Source: Larsenimonas rhizosphaerae
GTDB taxonomy: Bacteria; Pseudomonadota; Gammaproteobacteria; Pseudomonadales; Halomonadaceae
Reading direction: 5' to 3'
Length of the DNA: 64,000 nt
NCBI RefSeq assembly: GCF_023700005.1
Contig: NZ_JAMLJK010000003.1
Span: forward strand, 124,001-188,000
Below the pieces are notes generated by a model, which ran no database searches, was not told the origin of the DNA, and was given only the letters and a program-made list of their open reading frames with translations. Below are positions 27,536-36,069 of the stretch, one piece after another. The number at the start of each line of letters is the position of its first letter. The stretch's first letter is position 1. The translations under genes were made by a program, and so were the position numbers.

Positions 27536-29861
27536 GCGTAATGCTCCCTTGAGGCGAGGTCGGTTGCCTGGGTTGAACCAGCGGTACCAGCAGCCAGACG
27601 CTCAATAATCCCAGCAGTGTGGTCAGGCCAATATAATGCAGAACCGGGGTCGCGCTGAAGGCCAGCAAACCGAAGGCCAGCAGGCTGGACAGCGTGGATA
27701 GCGTAATGGCAAGCCATGCATGGTGCGCGGTGGGGTGCTCGGTAATGAAGATACCGGCATCGAGTCCCAGACCAATGACCAGCAGCAGGGCCAGTTGATG
27801 AAATAGATTCAGGGGCACGCCCAGCAGGCTGTAAAGGCTCAGAACCAGCAATACCGCTCCGGCAGCCGGCGCCATGACGCGCCAGGTACGCCGACGGTAG
27901 CGCAGGGACAGCCCCAGACCCAGCAGTACGAGGGCGCCGCCGACCCACCAGGCAATTTGCCGCCGAAGCTGGCCCAGTACGCTGGAAATATCGGCAACCC
28001 GGTCTACCAGGCGAAGATGCGGGTCGTTCCTGTCTGCGGCCTGCAGTGCCTTGATGGCACTGGCATCCGCCTTGCCGGTCAGGCTGATGATACCTGCGAC
28101 GGCACCTTGTGGTTCAGTAGGGTCTGCCGGGCCGATCCAGAGCCGCTGATCGCTCTTGCCCGGGCCGGTGGCCAGCCAGTGATCCAGCGTCAGGTAGGGC
28201 GGAGAGATCAGTGTTCTGTCGGCCTGTTGAACAAGTGTTTCGGGCAGGCCGGCACGAGTGTACAGGGTGGCCAGATTCTGTTGATAAAGGGTGCGGGTGC
28301 GCTCGAGATTGTCATCCTGATGCACCATGGTGGGCACATGGTCACTGAGTAGTTCGAAGCCGCCCAGATGGCCTTCCTTCTTCAGAGAAGACAGCAGGGG
28401 ATGCAGCTGATCGGCCGCATCAAGCCACAGGTCTGCCGTCTGCGCCGTCAGCAATAGATAGCGAGTGCCCGTGTCGCGGTGCAGTAGACGCTGCACCTGT
28501 TGCTCGTCGCCCAGCAGGTCCGGTGAGGAAGTATTCAACAGGCGCAGGCTGTCATCGGTGCCGAGACGGCTGACAATCAGTATCAGTGCAAGGGCGGCCA
28601 GGCCAAGGGCCGCCGGCGCGCGAAGTCGTCCCTGCAGGCGTGAGAACGGAGCCCAGAGCCGGTCAGCCAGCCGGGCAGCGTGAGGCGTATTTTTCATGCG
28701 GATGCGAGGCAGCCAGACCACGACCGTTATCCAGGCACCTATCAGGCCAGCTGCAGCAAAGATGGCCATTTGCCGCAGGCCCGGCAGGGGTGTCAGGGCC
28801 TGGGCGGCAAAGGCAATGACGCTTGAGGCCAGCCCCAGTGCCAGCCCCGGCAGCAGGCGAGACAGTGAGAAATGATGCTGTTCGGCGGCGCGGGCGCACT
28901 GCATGTGAATGGCGTAATCAATGGCGATACCGATCAGACTGGTACCAAAGGCGATGGTCAGCAGGTGAAGGCGGCCAAAGATGAGCAGGGTCACCGTCAG
29001 GGCGAACAGGCCGCCTGTCACCAGGGGAAGCAGCAGACTGGCCATGGTTTTTGGAGAGCGAAAGACCAGCCATAGCATGATCAGAAGCCCCATCAGGGCG
29101 CTCAGTCCGAAGGTGGACATCTCGCGTCGAGCCTGTCTGGCGCCTTCACTGGCATGAAAGATCATCCCGGAGCGCAGCAGGGTGGCCCTGGGGAACTGAT
29201 CGTTGAAGGTAGCGAGGGACGCGTCAAGCTGCGCCTGAGTGCCTTGATCAAACGGGTTGCCATGCAGGGTGCCGATCAGTACAGCGTACTCCTGACCTTC
29301 CTCCGATGTGACGGTGACCAGGTTGTGATGTGTCTTGAACAGGGAGGGCAGCTGATAGGTCAGCCAGTGATTCAGGAGGCCATAGGGGTCGCGGATGGGA
29401 TGCTGATCAAGACCATCCGGCATGAAGAGCCCCTTGAGGGCCTGCTGTTCAATGTTTTCCAGTTGGCCGGCATCAACATCGTCCTGCCAGTCCGGTGCCA
29501 TGAGCCGGTATCGGTAGGGGCCAAGGGCCTTGACGATGTCGCCACTTTCAAAATCGTCCGGGCGCCACTGCAGCGATGCAACAGCCGGGCTCTGGTTCAG
29601 AAGACCGGCAAGGCGTGCTGCGGTGTCGTTCAGCGAATCTGCACTTAGCAGCAATACGAACCGGTCCTCGAACTGGGCACCCAGCTGATGATTGGCACGC
29701 CCTACCAGCTCGGACTGATGAGTATCCGGCAGCAGTGCCGTGACACGGGTGTCAAAGCGTGCACCGTGGGTCAACAGCCAGCCGCAGATGACCGCACAAA
29801 GCAGTATCACGCCGCCCCATGACCAGGCCCATGATGGCCGGTGCGCGCCCGACGTGTTCAT
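27528..29861 (-). CDS. MMPL-family exporter of the aryl polyene operon
   Basis: A 777-residue RND/MMPL transporter with two repeats of a large periplasmic loop and six helices. Helix 1 is at about 10-28, the first loop runs to about 245, and helices 2-6 include SLIGIAIDYAIHMQCARAAEQ in part, with the intramembrane Asp of the FGTSLIGIAIDY segment. The second half repeats this with VIGLGLDAGIFITEH. It would lift the lipid-linked polyene from the inner membrane. It sits between LolA-like and flavoenzyme genes with four- and eight-base overlaps. Confidence 0.9.
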   Translation of the reverse strand: MNTSGAHRPSWAWSWGGVILLCAVICGWLLTHGARFDTRVTALLPDTHQSELVGRANHQLGAQFEDRFVLLLSADSLNDTAARLAGLLNQSPAVASLQWRPDDFESGDIVKALGPYRYRLMAPDWQDDVDAGQLENIEQQALKGLFMPDGLDQHPIRDPYGLLNHWLTYQLPSLFKTHHNLVTVTSEEGQEYAVLIGTLHGNPFDQGTQAQLDASLATFNDQFPRATLLRSGMIFHASEGARQARREMSTFGLSALMGLLIMLWLVFRSPKTMASLLLPLVTGGLFALTVTLLIFGRLHLLTIAFGTSLIGIAIDYAIHMQCARAAEQHHFSLSRLLPGLALGLASSVIAFAAQALTPLPGLRQMAIFAAAGLIGAWITVVVWLPRIRMKNTPHAARLADRLWAPFSRLQGRLRAPAALGLAALALILIVSRLGTDDSLRLLNTSSPDLLGDEQQVQRLLHRDTGTRYLLLTAQTADLWLDAADQLHPLLSSLKKEGHLGGFELLSDHVPTMVHQDDNLERTRTLYQQNLATLYTRAGLPETLVQQADRTLISPPYLTLDHWLATGPGKSDQRLWIGPADPTEPQGAVAGIISLTGKADASAIKALQAADRNDPHLRLVDRVADISSVLGQLRRQIAWWVGGALVLLGLGLSLRYRRRTWRVMAPAAGAVLLVLSLYSLLGVPLNLFHQLALLLVIGLGLDAGIFITEHPTAHHAWLAITLSTLSSLLAFGLLAFSATPVLHYIGLTTLLGLLSVWLLVPLVQPRQPTSPQGSITHE

Positions 29862-30433
29862 GAGTCGCTCTGGGTCTGATCAAGGCGAATGTCGAGTCGG
29901 TCCTCGTTCGCCAGATGCATGGCCAGGGTGTCGAGCTGATCACCTCCCGCCAGGTCGATGCGCTCAAGATAACGTTTCATGCTATCGGATCTGGGGGTCA
30001 GCCGAGCCTGCCAGTGTCCGGTCGTGCCGGACAGCGCGATGGTGAAGCGCTCCTGAAGTGCACCAAGATCTCCGTCAAGCAACTGCATGATCAGGCGCGC
30101 CACGCCGCCCGGGTCATCCTTCACGGGTTTGCCGTTGCGGGTCATGCCCGTATCGTCCAGCGTCATGGTCTCCTGTACCGGGCTGGTCAGTGTCCAGCGA
30201 ACCTGCTCGCCACGATCGAATTCGTAGTGTCCGTGACTGGTCAGTGTGGTCTGCATATCGTGCAGCCATCGCTTTTGAACAAACGTGCCCTCGACATGGG
30301 CCTGACGGGAAAGCTGTTGCTCGATGGCGCTCATGCTCACCGGATCTGCCTGGGCCGTTGCTGACAGCCCCAGGGTGCCCAGCAGTAGCCCGCTGGCAGT
30401 AAGCAGGGGCAGAAGGCGGAAAAAATGATTCAT
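29858..30433 (-). CDS. LolA-like outer membrane lipoprotein carrier
   Basis: A 191-residue periplasmic protein with a signal peptide (residues about 1-29, ending TAQA). The mature part has the LolA-like open-barrel pattern: a helix with QAHVEGTFVQKRWLHDM, then GHYEFDRGEQVRW strands. Aryl polyene clusters carry this separate LolA paralogue, presumably to carry the product across the periplasm. I take ATG 30433, which forms an ATGA overlap with the thioesterase stop; an earlier in-frame start at 30475 would put the signal peptide too deep. Confidence 0.85.
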   Translation of the reverse strand: MNHFFRLLPLLTASGLLLGTLGLSATAQADPVSMSAIEQQLSRQAHVEGTFVQKRWLHDMQTTLTSHGHYEFDRGEQVRWTLTSPVQETMTLDDTGMTRNGKPVKDDPGGVARLIMQLLDGDLGALQERFTIALSGTTGHWQARLTPRSDSMKRYLERIDLAGGDQLDTLAMHLANEDRLDIRLDQTQSDS

Positions 30434-30849
30434 GGCAAATGCTCCAGTCGTGCCAGCAGGTCCGGTGGGGTACACAGGCGGCGTTCGCCGGTGGCAATGT
30501 CCACTGGCACCTGAACGCTATGGCCGCGGGTCAGCCGGCTGCCCGTTGCCTTGTCCCGCACCTCATAGGCGATGCGTAAGCGGCCATCCCAGTCAGTCAA
30601 AGTGGCCGTAATGGTCAGGCGCTGACCGAACCGGGCAGGGCCGGGATAACGAATCCGCAGATCAACCACCGGCCATTCGTGGCCCGAGGCCTTCATCTGT
30701 AGATAGTTGTAATCCAGCTGGTCAAGCAGCGCACAGCGTGCAATTTCAAAATACCTGGCGTAATGGCCGTGCCAGACAATATTCATCATGTCCACATCGT
30801 GAAACGGGACATCCATCTCGACAGTGGCGGAGGGGCGCGTAACATTCAC
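30430..30849 (-). CDS. Acyl-ACP/CoA thioesterase, 4HBT hotdog family
   Basis: A 139-residue thioesterase. The block PFHDVDMMNIVWHGHYARYF is the 4-hydroxybenzoyl-CoA thioesterase signature, with the catalytic Asp and the following VWHGxY motif. In aryl polyene clusters this ApeK-like enzyme is thought to release or proofread chains. ATGA overlap with the acyltransferase stop. Confidence 0.88.
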   Translation of the reverse strand: MNVTRPSATVEMDVPFHDVDMMNIVWHGHYARYFEIARCALLDQLDYNYLQMKASGHEWPVVDLRIRYPGPARFGQRLTITATLTDWDGRLRIAYEVRDKATGSRLTRGHSVQVPVDIATGERRLCTPPDLLARLEHLP

Positions 30850-31838
30850 GGATCATGCCTCGTCGTTGGTGGCGTGCTCTCGGCCGATTGGAGTGCGCTG
30901 GTCGCATCAGGTTCATTTGCGGGTGTTCGTTGTGCCCAGAACGGGTAGAAGTTGAACCACTCAAGCGGATAGCGGCAGCAGAACTGCTCCAGGCGATCAG
31001 CATAGGCCTGCATGCCCTGATCAATCCAGGCATTGCGTTCGTGCCGCTTCAGGGTGCCGGCGTCCGCCAGCGGTTCGAAATGTACCTTGTAGCCGCTGCG
31101 TTCCCGGGCACACAGCAGAAACCACGTGGGGCAGCGCAGCAGTGCTGCCAGCCAGAAGGCACCTTCCGGGAAGCAGGCCGGATGCCCCATGAATTCGAGT
31201 GCCCGGCGGCGGCCGGTCAGTCCGATCGGCTCCCGATCAGCGGCAATGACCACAAAGCCCCCTTCATTGATACGGTCGCCAAGACGCTGTGCCGTGGCCG
31301 GACCAATTTCGCTGACTTCGATGATGTCGGGGCGAGGGCCGCTTGAGCGGCTCAGCAGGGTATTGAAGCGCTGTGCATGACGGGTATGCATCAGTACGCT
31401 GATTTTCAGGTCGGGCCGAAGCGTGCCCAGTGCCTGGCAGATTTCATGATTTCCCAGATGGGATACCAGAATCAATCCGCCCCTGCCTGAGGTGATGGCA
31501 TCACGCAGTGTGGCATGATCGACAATCTGTACGTCATTCAGCGGGATCTGGCCGTGCAGGGCCCGAACCTTGTCGCGCATGGCGATACCGAAGGCCATGA
31601 AGTGACGAAGGGTGGCAAGTGCAGGCAGTCGGACATCGGGATGGGCCGATGTCAGTCGGCGCTGATACTGGCGCGAAGCGCGGCGTGCCAGCGGGTTTCG
31701 ACACCAGTAGTACACACTGACGAAAAACAGAATGGTGTTGTACCCGGTATCCCCCAGCCATCGGTGGATGCCGAGCATGATATTCATGCCGGTCACCGAG
31801 CCGGATTCCTTGACTTCTGACCAGTGCTTGTTGCTCAT
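30846..31838 (-). CDS. LpxL/HtrB-like lipid acyltransferase
   Basis: A 330-residue protein with one N-terminal membrane anchor (about 25-45) and a lysophospholipid/lipid A acyltransferase domain. The HX4E catalytic motif is in LVSHLGNHEICQAL, and VVIAADREPIGLTGRR is the second conserved block. In the pigment operon it probably joins the polyene acyl chain to a lipid anchor. ATGA overlap with the glycosyltransferase gene. A true lipid A enzyme is unlikely in this context. Confidence 0.88.
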   Translation of the reverse strand: MSNKHWSEVKESGSVTGMNIMLGIHRWLGDTGYNTILFFVSVYYWCRNPLARRASRQYQRRLTSAHPDVRLPALATLRHFMAFGIAMRDKVRALHGQIPLNDVQIVDHATLRDAITSGRGGLILVSHLGNHEICQALGTLRPDLKISVLMHTRHAQRFNTLLSRSSGPRPDIIEVSEIGPATAQRLGDRINEGGFVVIAADREPIGLTGRRRALEFMGHPACFPEGAFWLAALLRCPTWFLLCARERSGYKVHFEPLADAGTLKRHERNAWIDQGMQAYADRLEQFCCRYPLEWFNFYPFWAQRTPANEPDATSALQSAESTPPTTRHDP

Positions 31839-32575
31839 GATGTCCGCCTCCTGGCCAGCAGCGAGGGCATTCGCATCAGCATGCCCAGTGTCAGCCGAAC
31901 ATGCATCCGCGCCAGAATCAGATTGTCACGCAACAGCCTGAAGTGAGACACCCCATCGGTGGGATAGTGAACCCGGACCAGACGGTTCTGAATGCCCTGG
32001 CCGCTCCAGTACCACCGCACCAGTACTTCGGTATCAAAATCCATGCGATCACCGCAGCTGTGTCGCGACAGCATCCGTGTCAGGGGGGCGACGGGGTAGA
32101 GCCGCACACCGCACATGCTGTCGGTGATCGCCATGGACAGGGTGTTGATCCATACCCAGACATGAGTGATATAACGACAGATAAAGCGGTGCATGGGGAC
32201 GGTGTCATCGAAGCGCGGCCTGCCGACGATCAGTGCCTCCGGCGTACGCTCCATATCGGCGATGAACGCCGGGAGGTCCTCCACGTCATGCTGGCCGTCG
32301 GCATCGACCTGAAGAGCGTGCGTAAATCCCAGATCGCGTGCAGCAAACAGGCCGGTGCGCACGGCAGCGCCCTTGCCGGAATTGCGGAGCAGTCGCACCA
32401 GATGAATGTCCGGGCGAGCGGCCAGTTCGTCCAGCACGCTGGCACAGGCAGGACTGCTGCCGTCATCGACCAGAAGGATCGGTAATTCCAGGGCGGTCAG
32501 CTGTCGGCAGGTTTCCACGATGGCGCGTTCATGGTTGTACACCGGTATCAGTACGCAGGCGTGATGTGAGGCCAT
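31835..32575 (-). CDS. Family 2 glycosyltransferase of the pigment operon
   Basis: A 246-residue GT-A fold enzyme. HACVLIPVYNHERAI is the N-terminal nucleotide-sugar strand, LPILLVDDGSSPACA follows, and LQVDADGQHDVEDL holds the DXD metal site. It resembles dolichol-phosphate-mannose-type transferases but lacks the C-terminal membrane helices. It may glycosylate the lipid anchor of the pigment. The start overlaps the ligase stop as TGATG with GAGGAA upstream; a further in-frame start at 32593 is less likely. Confidence 0.88.
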   Translation of the reverse strand: MASHHACVLIPVYNHERAIVETCRQLTALELPILLVDDGSSPACASVLDELAARPDIHLVRLLRNSGKGAAVRTGLFAARDLGFTHALQVDADGQHDVEDLPAFIADMERTPEALIVGRPRFDDTVPMHRFICRYITHVWVWINTLSMAITDSMCGVRLYPVAPLTRMLSRHSCGDRMDFDTEVLVRWYWSGQGIQNRLVRVHYPTDGVSHFRLLRDNLILARMHVRLTLGMLMRMPSLLARRRTS

Positions 32576-34269
32576 CAGCGTTGTTCCTCGCATCGAGCTC
32601 GTCCACTGGCATGATCGCCCTCGCAGGAACCTACCCTGAAATGCAGGGTGTCCTCACGCCATTCAAGTGTCAGTGTCAGGCGTTGACCCGGTCGAACCGG
32701 GCGCGGAAAACGCAGCCGTTCGATTCGGCCGGCGGTACCGGCGTCCGGCCACTGGCGGTGAGCATACTCCATGCACCAGGTGAGCAGGGCAACGCCTGGG
32801 ACGATAGGCATGCCCGTAAAATGGCCTTCCAGGGCGCGCAGGGTATCCGGCACTTCCAGGTGAACTATCAGCCGGGTATCGCTTTCAAGCTCGCTGCCCA
32901 GCCAGCGGGGACGTTCATGGTCCATCACATCGGCAAACAGTTCGTCTATCAAGGCGCGGGTCAGCTTGCCCTGTGCATTGGTGGGCCAGACGGTGGTAAA
33001 GCGCCAGTAGCGCGGTACGGCGACGGGCTCGAACTGACGCTCCAGCGTCTCGCGCAGCGAGGCAATCAAACGTCGTCGAGCTTCGCGATGGTGCGGTACG
33101 GCCGACGCTTCCAGCTGTACTATGGCCCCGAGCCGCCCTCCCGAGAATGCCAGTTCGACACAGTCTGCTCGTTGCACGTCCGGATGGGCTTTCAGGTGCC
33201 GAACCATGCCATCCAGCGAAACGCGCTTGCCGGCGACCTTGACGATTCTGTCAGCCCGGCCCAGCAGTTCGAACCGGCGGCCCTGCAGATGTTTGATACG
33301 GTCTGCATGACGCTGCCAGTCGGCCGTGTCCAGCCGTGGAGAACGAAGCCGCAATACGCCGTCCTGTTCCTCGATGTCGGTATCATCAAAGGGGGTCCAT
33401 GCCGGGTCAGCGCGCTGATCGCGCCAGGCGATCGCGCCGGTTTCCGAGCTGCCGTAGATTTCGATGATTGACACCGACAGCCGGGCCTCGGCGTGGTGAC
33501 AGGCAGGCAGGGACAAGGGGGCACCTGATGAATACACCGAGCCGGGGCGGCGGCCATCAGGAGGAAGCAGCGCCTCCGGTATTCGCTCAAGCTGGGCAGG
33601 AGAGCTGATCAGGGCAGCCATGGGCATGTGCTCGAGGTAGCGTGCCACTTCTTCCGGGTACCGGCAGATGTTCAGGCCGAAGGGGCGGTCCTGTACCAGT
33701 GCGCGGAGCAGGCCGGCGGACAGCCCGTAAATGTGCTGATGGCTTACCTGGCTTGCAATGACGCCCTCGGGCAGGGCAAAGGTATTGCCGAAGGCACAGG
33801 TTTCATGGGCAAGCTGTCGGAAGGTCTTGATCAGACGCTGCGGATCACCGCTGGAGCCGGAGGTGAAGATTTCCATGGCGGGGGCATCTGCTCGCAGTGG
33901 CCCCCAGGCAGGACGCGCGATGATGTCATCATCCAGGCAGGGCTGCCAGGCATGGGGCGCCTCTCCCAGCAGCACATCACCTTCCCGGGTCAGCTGGCTC
34001 AGCGTGTCCTGCCGGTCATCGCCTGGCAATACGACAGGGATGCCACGATGCCAGCAGGCCAGCAGGGCACAGACAAAGGGCCATGGCCCGGGGTGATAAA
34101 GCACGGCCTTCTGATCAGGCCCGATGGGGGCCTGCTGCCACGCGGCGATATCTCGGTGAAGATCGGCAATGCATTTTTGTTCATTGATACCCGCCGCCAC
34201 CACCGTGCTGTCATGGCGGTAGTGCCATGGCGCGTCAAGGAACCGGGATTCGTCAAGGATGGGTATCAT
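32575..34269 (-). CDS. Acyl-ACP/CoA ligase fused to a hotdog dehydratase domain
   Basis: A 564-residue two-domain protein. Residues 1-about 455 are an AMP-forming ligase: MEIFTSGSSGDPQRLIKT (P-loop), SIIEIYGSSETGAIAWRD (A5), and LLGRADRIVKVAGKRVSLDG (A8). It would load the starter acid onto ACP. Residues about 460-564 are an ApeI/FabZ-like hotdog with GHFTGMPIVPGVALLTWC, whose His is the dehydratase base. In enterobacterial aryl polyene clusters these are separate ApeH and ApeI proteins. ATG 34269 forms an ATGA with the COG4648 stop; an upstream frame start at 34386 is antisense-like overlap. Confidence 0.87.
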   Translation of the reverse strand: MIPILDESRFLDAPWHYRHDSTVVAAGINEQKCIADLHRDIAAWQQAPIGPDQKAVLYHPGPWPFVCALLACWHRGIPVVLPGDDRQDTLSQLTREGDVLLGEAPHAWQPCLDDDIIARPAWGPLRADAPAMEIFTSGSSGDPQRLIKTFRQLAHETCAFGNTFALPEGVIASQVSHQHIYGLSAGLLRALVQDRPFGLNICRYPEEVARYLEHMPMAALISSPAQLERIPEALLPPDGRRPGSVYSSGAPLSLPACHHAEARLSVSIIEIYGSSETGAIAWRDQRADPAWTPFDDTDIEEQDGVLRLRSPRLDTADWQRHADRIKHLQGRRFELLGRADRIVKVAGKRVSLDGMVRHLKAHPDVQRADCVELAFSGGRLGAIVQLEASAVPHHREARRRLIASLRETLERQFEPVAVPRYWRFTTVWPTNAQGKLTRALIDELFADVMDHERPRWLGSELESDTRLIVHLEVPDTLRALEGHFTGMPIVPGVALLTWCMEYAHRQWPDAGTAGRIERLRFPRPVRPGQRLTLTLEWREDTLHFRVGSCEGDHASGRARCEEQR

Positions 34270-34814
34270 GCCGTATGGCTCCGTCGAACGTATTGGCGCA
34301 CGATCCACTCGCCGGTAAAGAGGGCGGCGGTCAGAAGATAGCTGATCGCACCATTGTAAAGTGTCCATGTCGGCAGGTCGGCCCACACGGCCGTTGCCAG
34401 TGCTGCCAGGGTATTCAGCGCAAAAAAGCCGGCCCAGACCCGGGTGACGTTTCGGGTATAGCGTATGCCGGCCTCCGGCAGGTCGGGCTCACTGATTCGT
34501 GCCAGTCGTTCTACCAGCGGCATGGGGCCCATCAGGCTGCCGGCAAACATCACCAGCATCATCAGATTGCCCAGTACCGGGTAGAGCCTTAATCCCAGTT
34601 CATCCTGACCTGCCAGCAACAGGATGATGATCGGCAGGGCGAACAGTCCGTTCTGAAGGAACCTTCGCGTGATCACCGCTCTGGCCAGCAGCAGGCCCAG
34701 ACCTGCCATTGCCAGCGCCCTGACGCCCGCGTGGGGGAGCAGCCACAGGATCATCAGCGGATACATGAGGCCTGCCAGAGCCAGCAGGAGGGCCAGGGGG
34801 CGACGGTCAGTCAT
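34266..34814 (-). CDS. COG4648 membrane protein of the aryl polyene operon
   Basis: A 182-residue integral membrane protein with about five or six hydrophobic helices. The block GNLMMLVMFAGSLMGPMPLV followed by RYTRNVTRVWAGFFALN is the COG4648 signature, a family of unknown mechanism found almost only in aryl polyene gene clusters. It lies six bases after the ACP and overlaps the ligase by four bases. Confidence 0.85.
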   Translation of the reverse strand: MTDRRPLALLLALAGLMYPLMILWLLPHAGVRALAMAGLGLLLARAVITRRFLQNGLFALPIIILLLAGQDELGLRLYPVLGNLMMLVMFAGSLMGPMPLVERLARISEPDLPEAGIRYTRNVTRVWAGFFALNTLAALATAVWADLPTWTLYNGAISYLLTAALFTGEWIVRQYVRRSHTA

Positions 34815-34820
34815 GAGGGC

Positions 34821-35096
34821 CTATTTTTCTCGACGAGCCTCAACGAGTGCAGCCAGATGGCGAAGGCTTGCAAAGTGGGTCTGATTGTCTTCTGCATCAC
34901 TGTCCAGCTTGATGCCGTAGTGTTTCTGAAGCGCCAGCCCCAGCTCGAGGGCGTCGATGGAATCAAGTCCCAGTCCTTCGCCGAACAGCGGGTCATCCGG
35001 GTCAATATCATTACTGGTAACGTCTTCGAGCTCGAGCGTGTTGATAATCAGCTCGGCAAGCTCATGCTCCAGAGGCGTCAGCGGGGTGTCCGACAT
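34821..35096 (-). CDS. Acyl carrier protein of the aryl polyene operon
   Basis: A 91-residue ACP. The phosphopantetheine attachment Ser46 is in GLGLDSIDALELGLAL, and the surrounding helices are acidic (LELEDVTSNDIDPDDPLF). The fit with DSIDALEL rather than the DSLDTVEL of fatty-acid ACP marks it as a pathway-specific carrier. Strong Shine-Dalgarno AAGGATCCTGT. Enterobacterial clusters have two such ACPs; only one is present here. Confidence 0.93.
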   Translation of the reverse strand: MSDTPLTPLEHELAELIINTLELEDVTSNDIDPDDPLFGEGLGLDSIDALELGLALQKHYGIKLDSDAEDNQTHFASLRHLAALVEARREK

Positions 35097-35214
35097 ACAG
35101 GATCCTTTTTATCAGCGGCCTGGGCTGGCAGTTAAATGACATGTATTGCAGTGGGAACAGGCCATATTTTGTCATGAGAAAGGGCGACAAGCATCCCTTG
35201 AAAAACAGGGCTCT

Positions 35215-35883
35215 TCAGGACGTCATCAATTGATGGACAAGATATTCGGGCTGATCTCGAACAGCGTTTGATGGTCGTGCCGAGAAGGATGAAACCGGGC
35301 GAGCCGTAGGTGAAGCATCAAGGCTCAGGGTCAGCGCCAGTGCCGATGGTGCTTCTGCGCTTCGTTCTGCTGCGCGATACCGGGCAGGAACGGTGCTGTC
35401 GCTCCACACCAGCGCGACCTGGTGCCAGCCCTCTGCCAGATACCCCCTCGCCTCGGACAGCAGTGCTGCCCATTCATCACCGCCGGCCGCTATGGCGGCA
35501 ATGGAACCCTGATGGTTCGATGCAATCGAATACACGCCGACCAGCGCATTGTGTACGGACAGGCTGAAGCGGGCGGGTGATACCGGGTCGCCGGCAGCAA
35601 TGGCGTCCAGCATATCAAGAGGCCGTTGGCCGTCACCATGCTGCGAGGCATGTATGATGGGTATGTTGTGGCGTGCAACATCGAGCTCACACAGCATGCT
35701 GCAGAGCGCGCGTCCTACCGGTGTCAGCCGTCGGCGCAGCATGGCCGGTATGTCGGCGGCGGTCGGGTTGGCTTCGGTGGAAAGTCCGGGTGCCTGGGCG
35801 CTGCTGCCCGGGAGCCATCCCCGCCAGTCCAGAATGTATACTTCGGCAAGGGTATTGTCGTTGTCAGCTACGTTCAGGGTCAT
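35215..35883 (-). CDS. Ketosynthase-like chain length factor (ApeC-like)
   Basis: A 222-residue protein equal to the N-terminal half of a ketosynthase (Ketoacyl-synt_2 family). VYILDWRGWLPG opens the fold and FSLSVHNALVGVYSIASNHQGS covers the region where a catalytic Cys would be; there is none. Such proteins pair with the full ketosynthase and set chain length. I take ATG 35883 to match the family N-terminus; an in-frame ATG at 35949 is possible. A 118-base gap separates it from the ACP gene, the only loose junction in the operon. It is the first gene, divergent from the Tat-exported protein. Confidence 0.82.
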   Translation of the reverse strand: MTLNVADNDNTLAEVYILDWRGWLPGSSAQAPGLSTEANPTAADIPAMLRRRLTPVGRALCSMLCELDVARHNIPIIHASQHGDGQRPLDMLDAIAAGDPVSPARFSLSVHNALVGVYSIASNHQGSIAAIAAGGDEWAALLSEARGYLAEGWHQVALVWSDSTVPARYRAAERSAEAPSALALTLSLDASPTARPVSSFSARPSNAVRDQPEYLVHQLMTS

Positions 35884-36069
35884 GGTGGGTCGTCGTGGTC
35901 GGGTCAGCGAAGGGGCGTTAGTGTAATCGGGCTGGTGGTAGTTCTCCATACCCGTCGACGCCGGTAAATGCGCGACCAGGCATGGTTACGACGTGCCGCT
36001 TGCCGCAGGATGAAGCATATACAGCCCCGTCGGGGGCGTTTCAGTTTATTTGACTGGCAGGAGCCATAG

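Noticed and set aside
32338-33471. Plus-strand frame of 377 codons across the glycosyltransferase and ligase genes
   Set aside because: It spans two overlapping recognised genes on the other strand and shows no motif.
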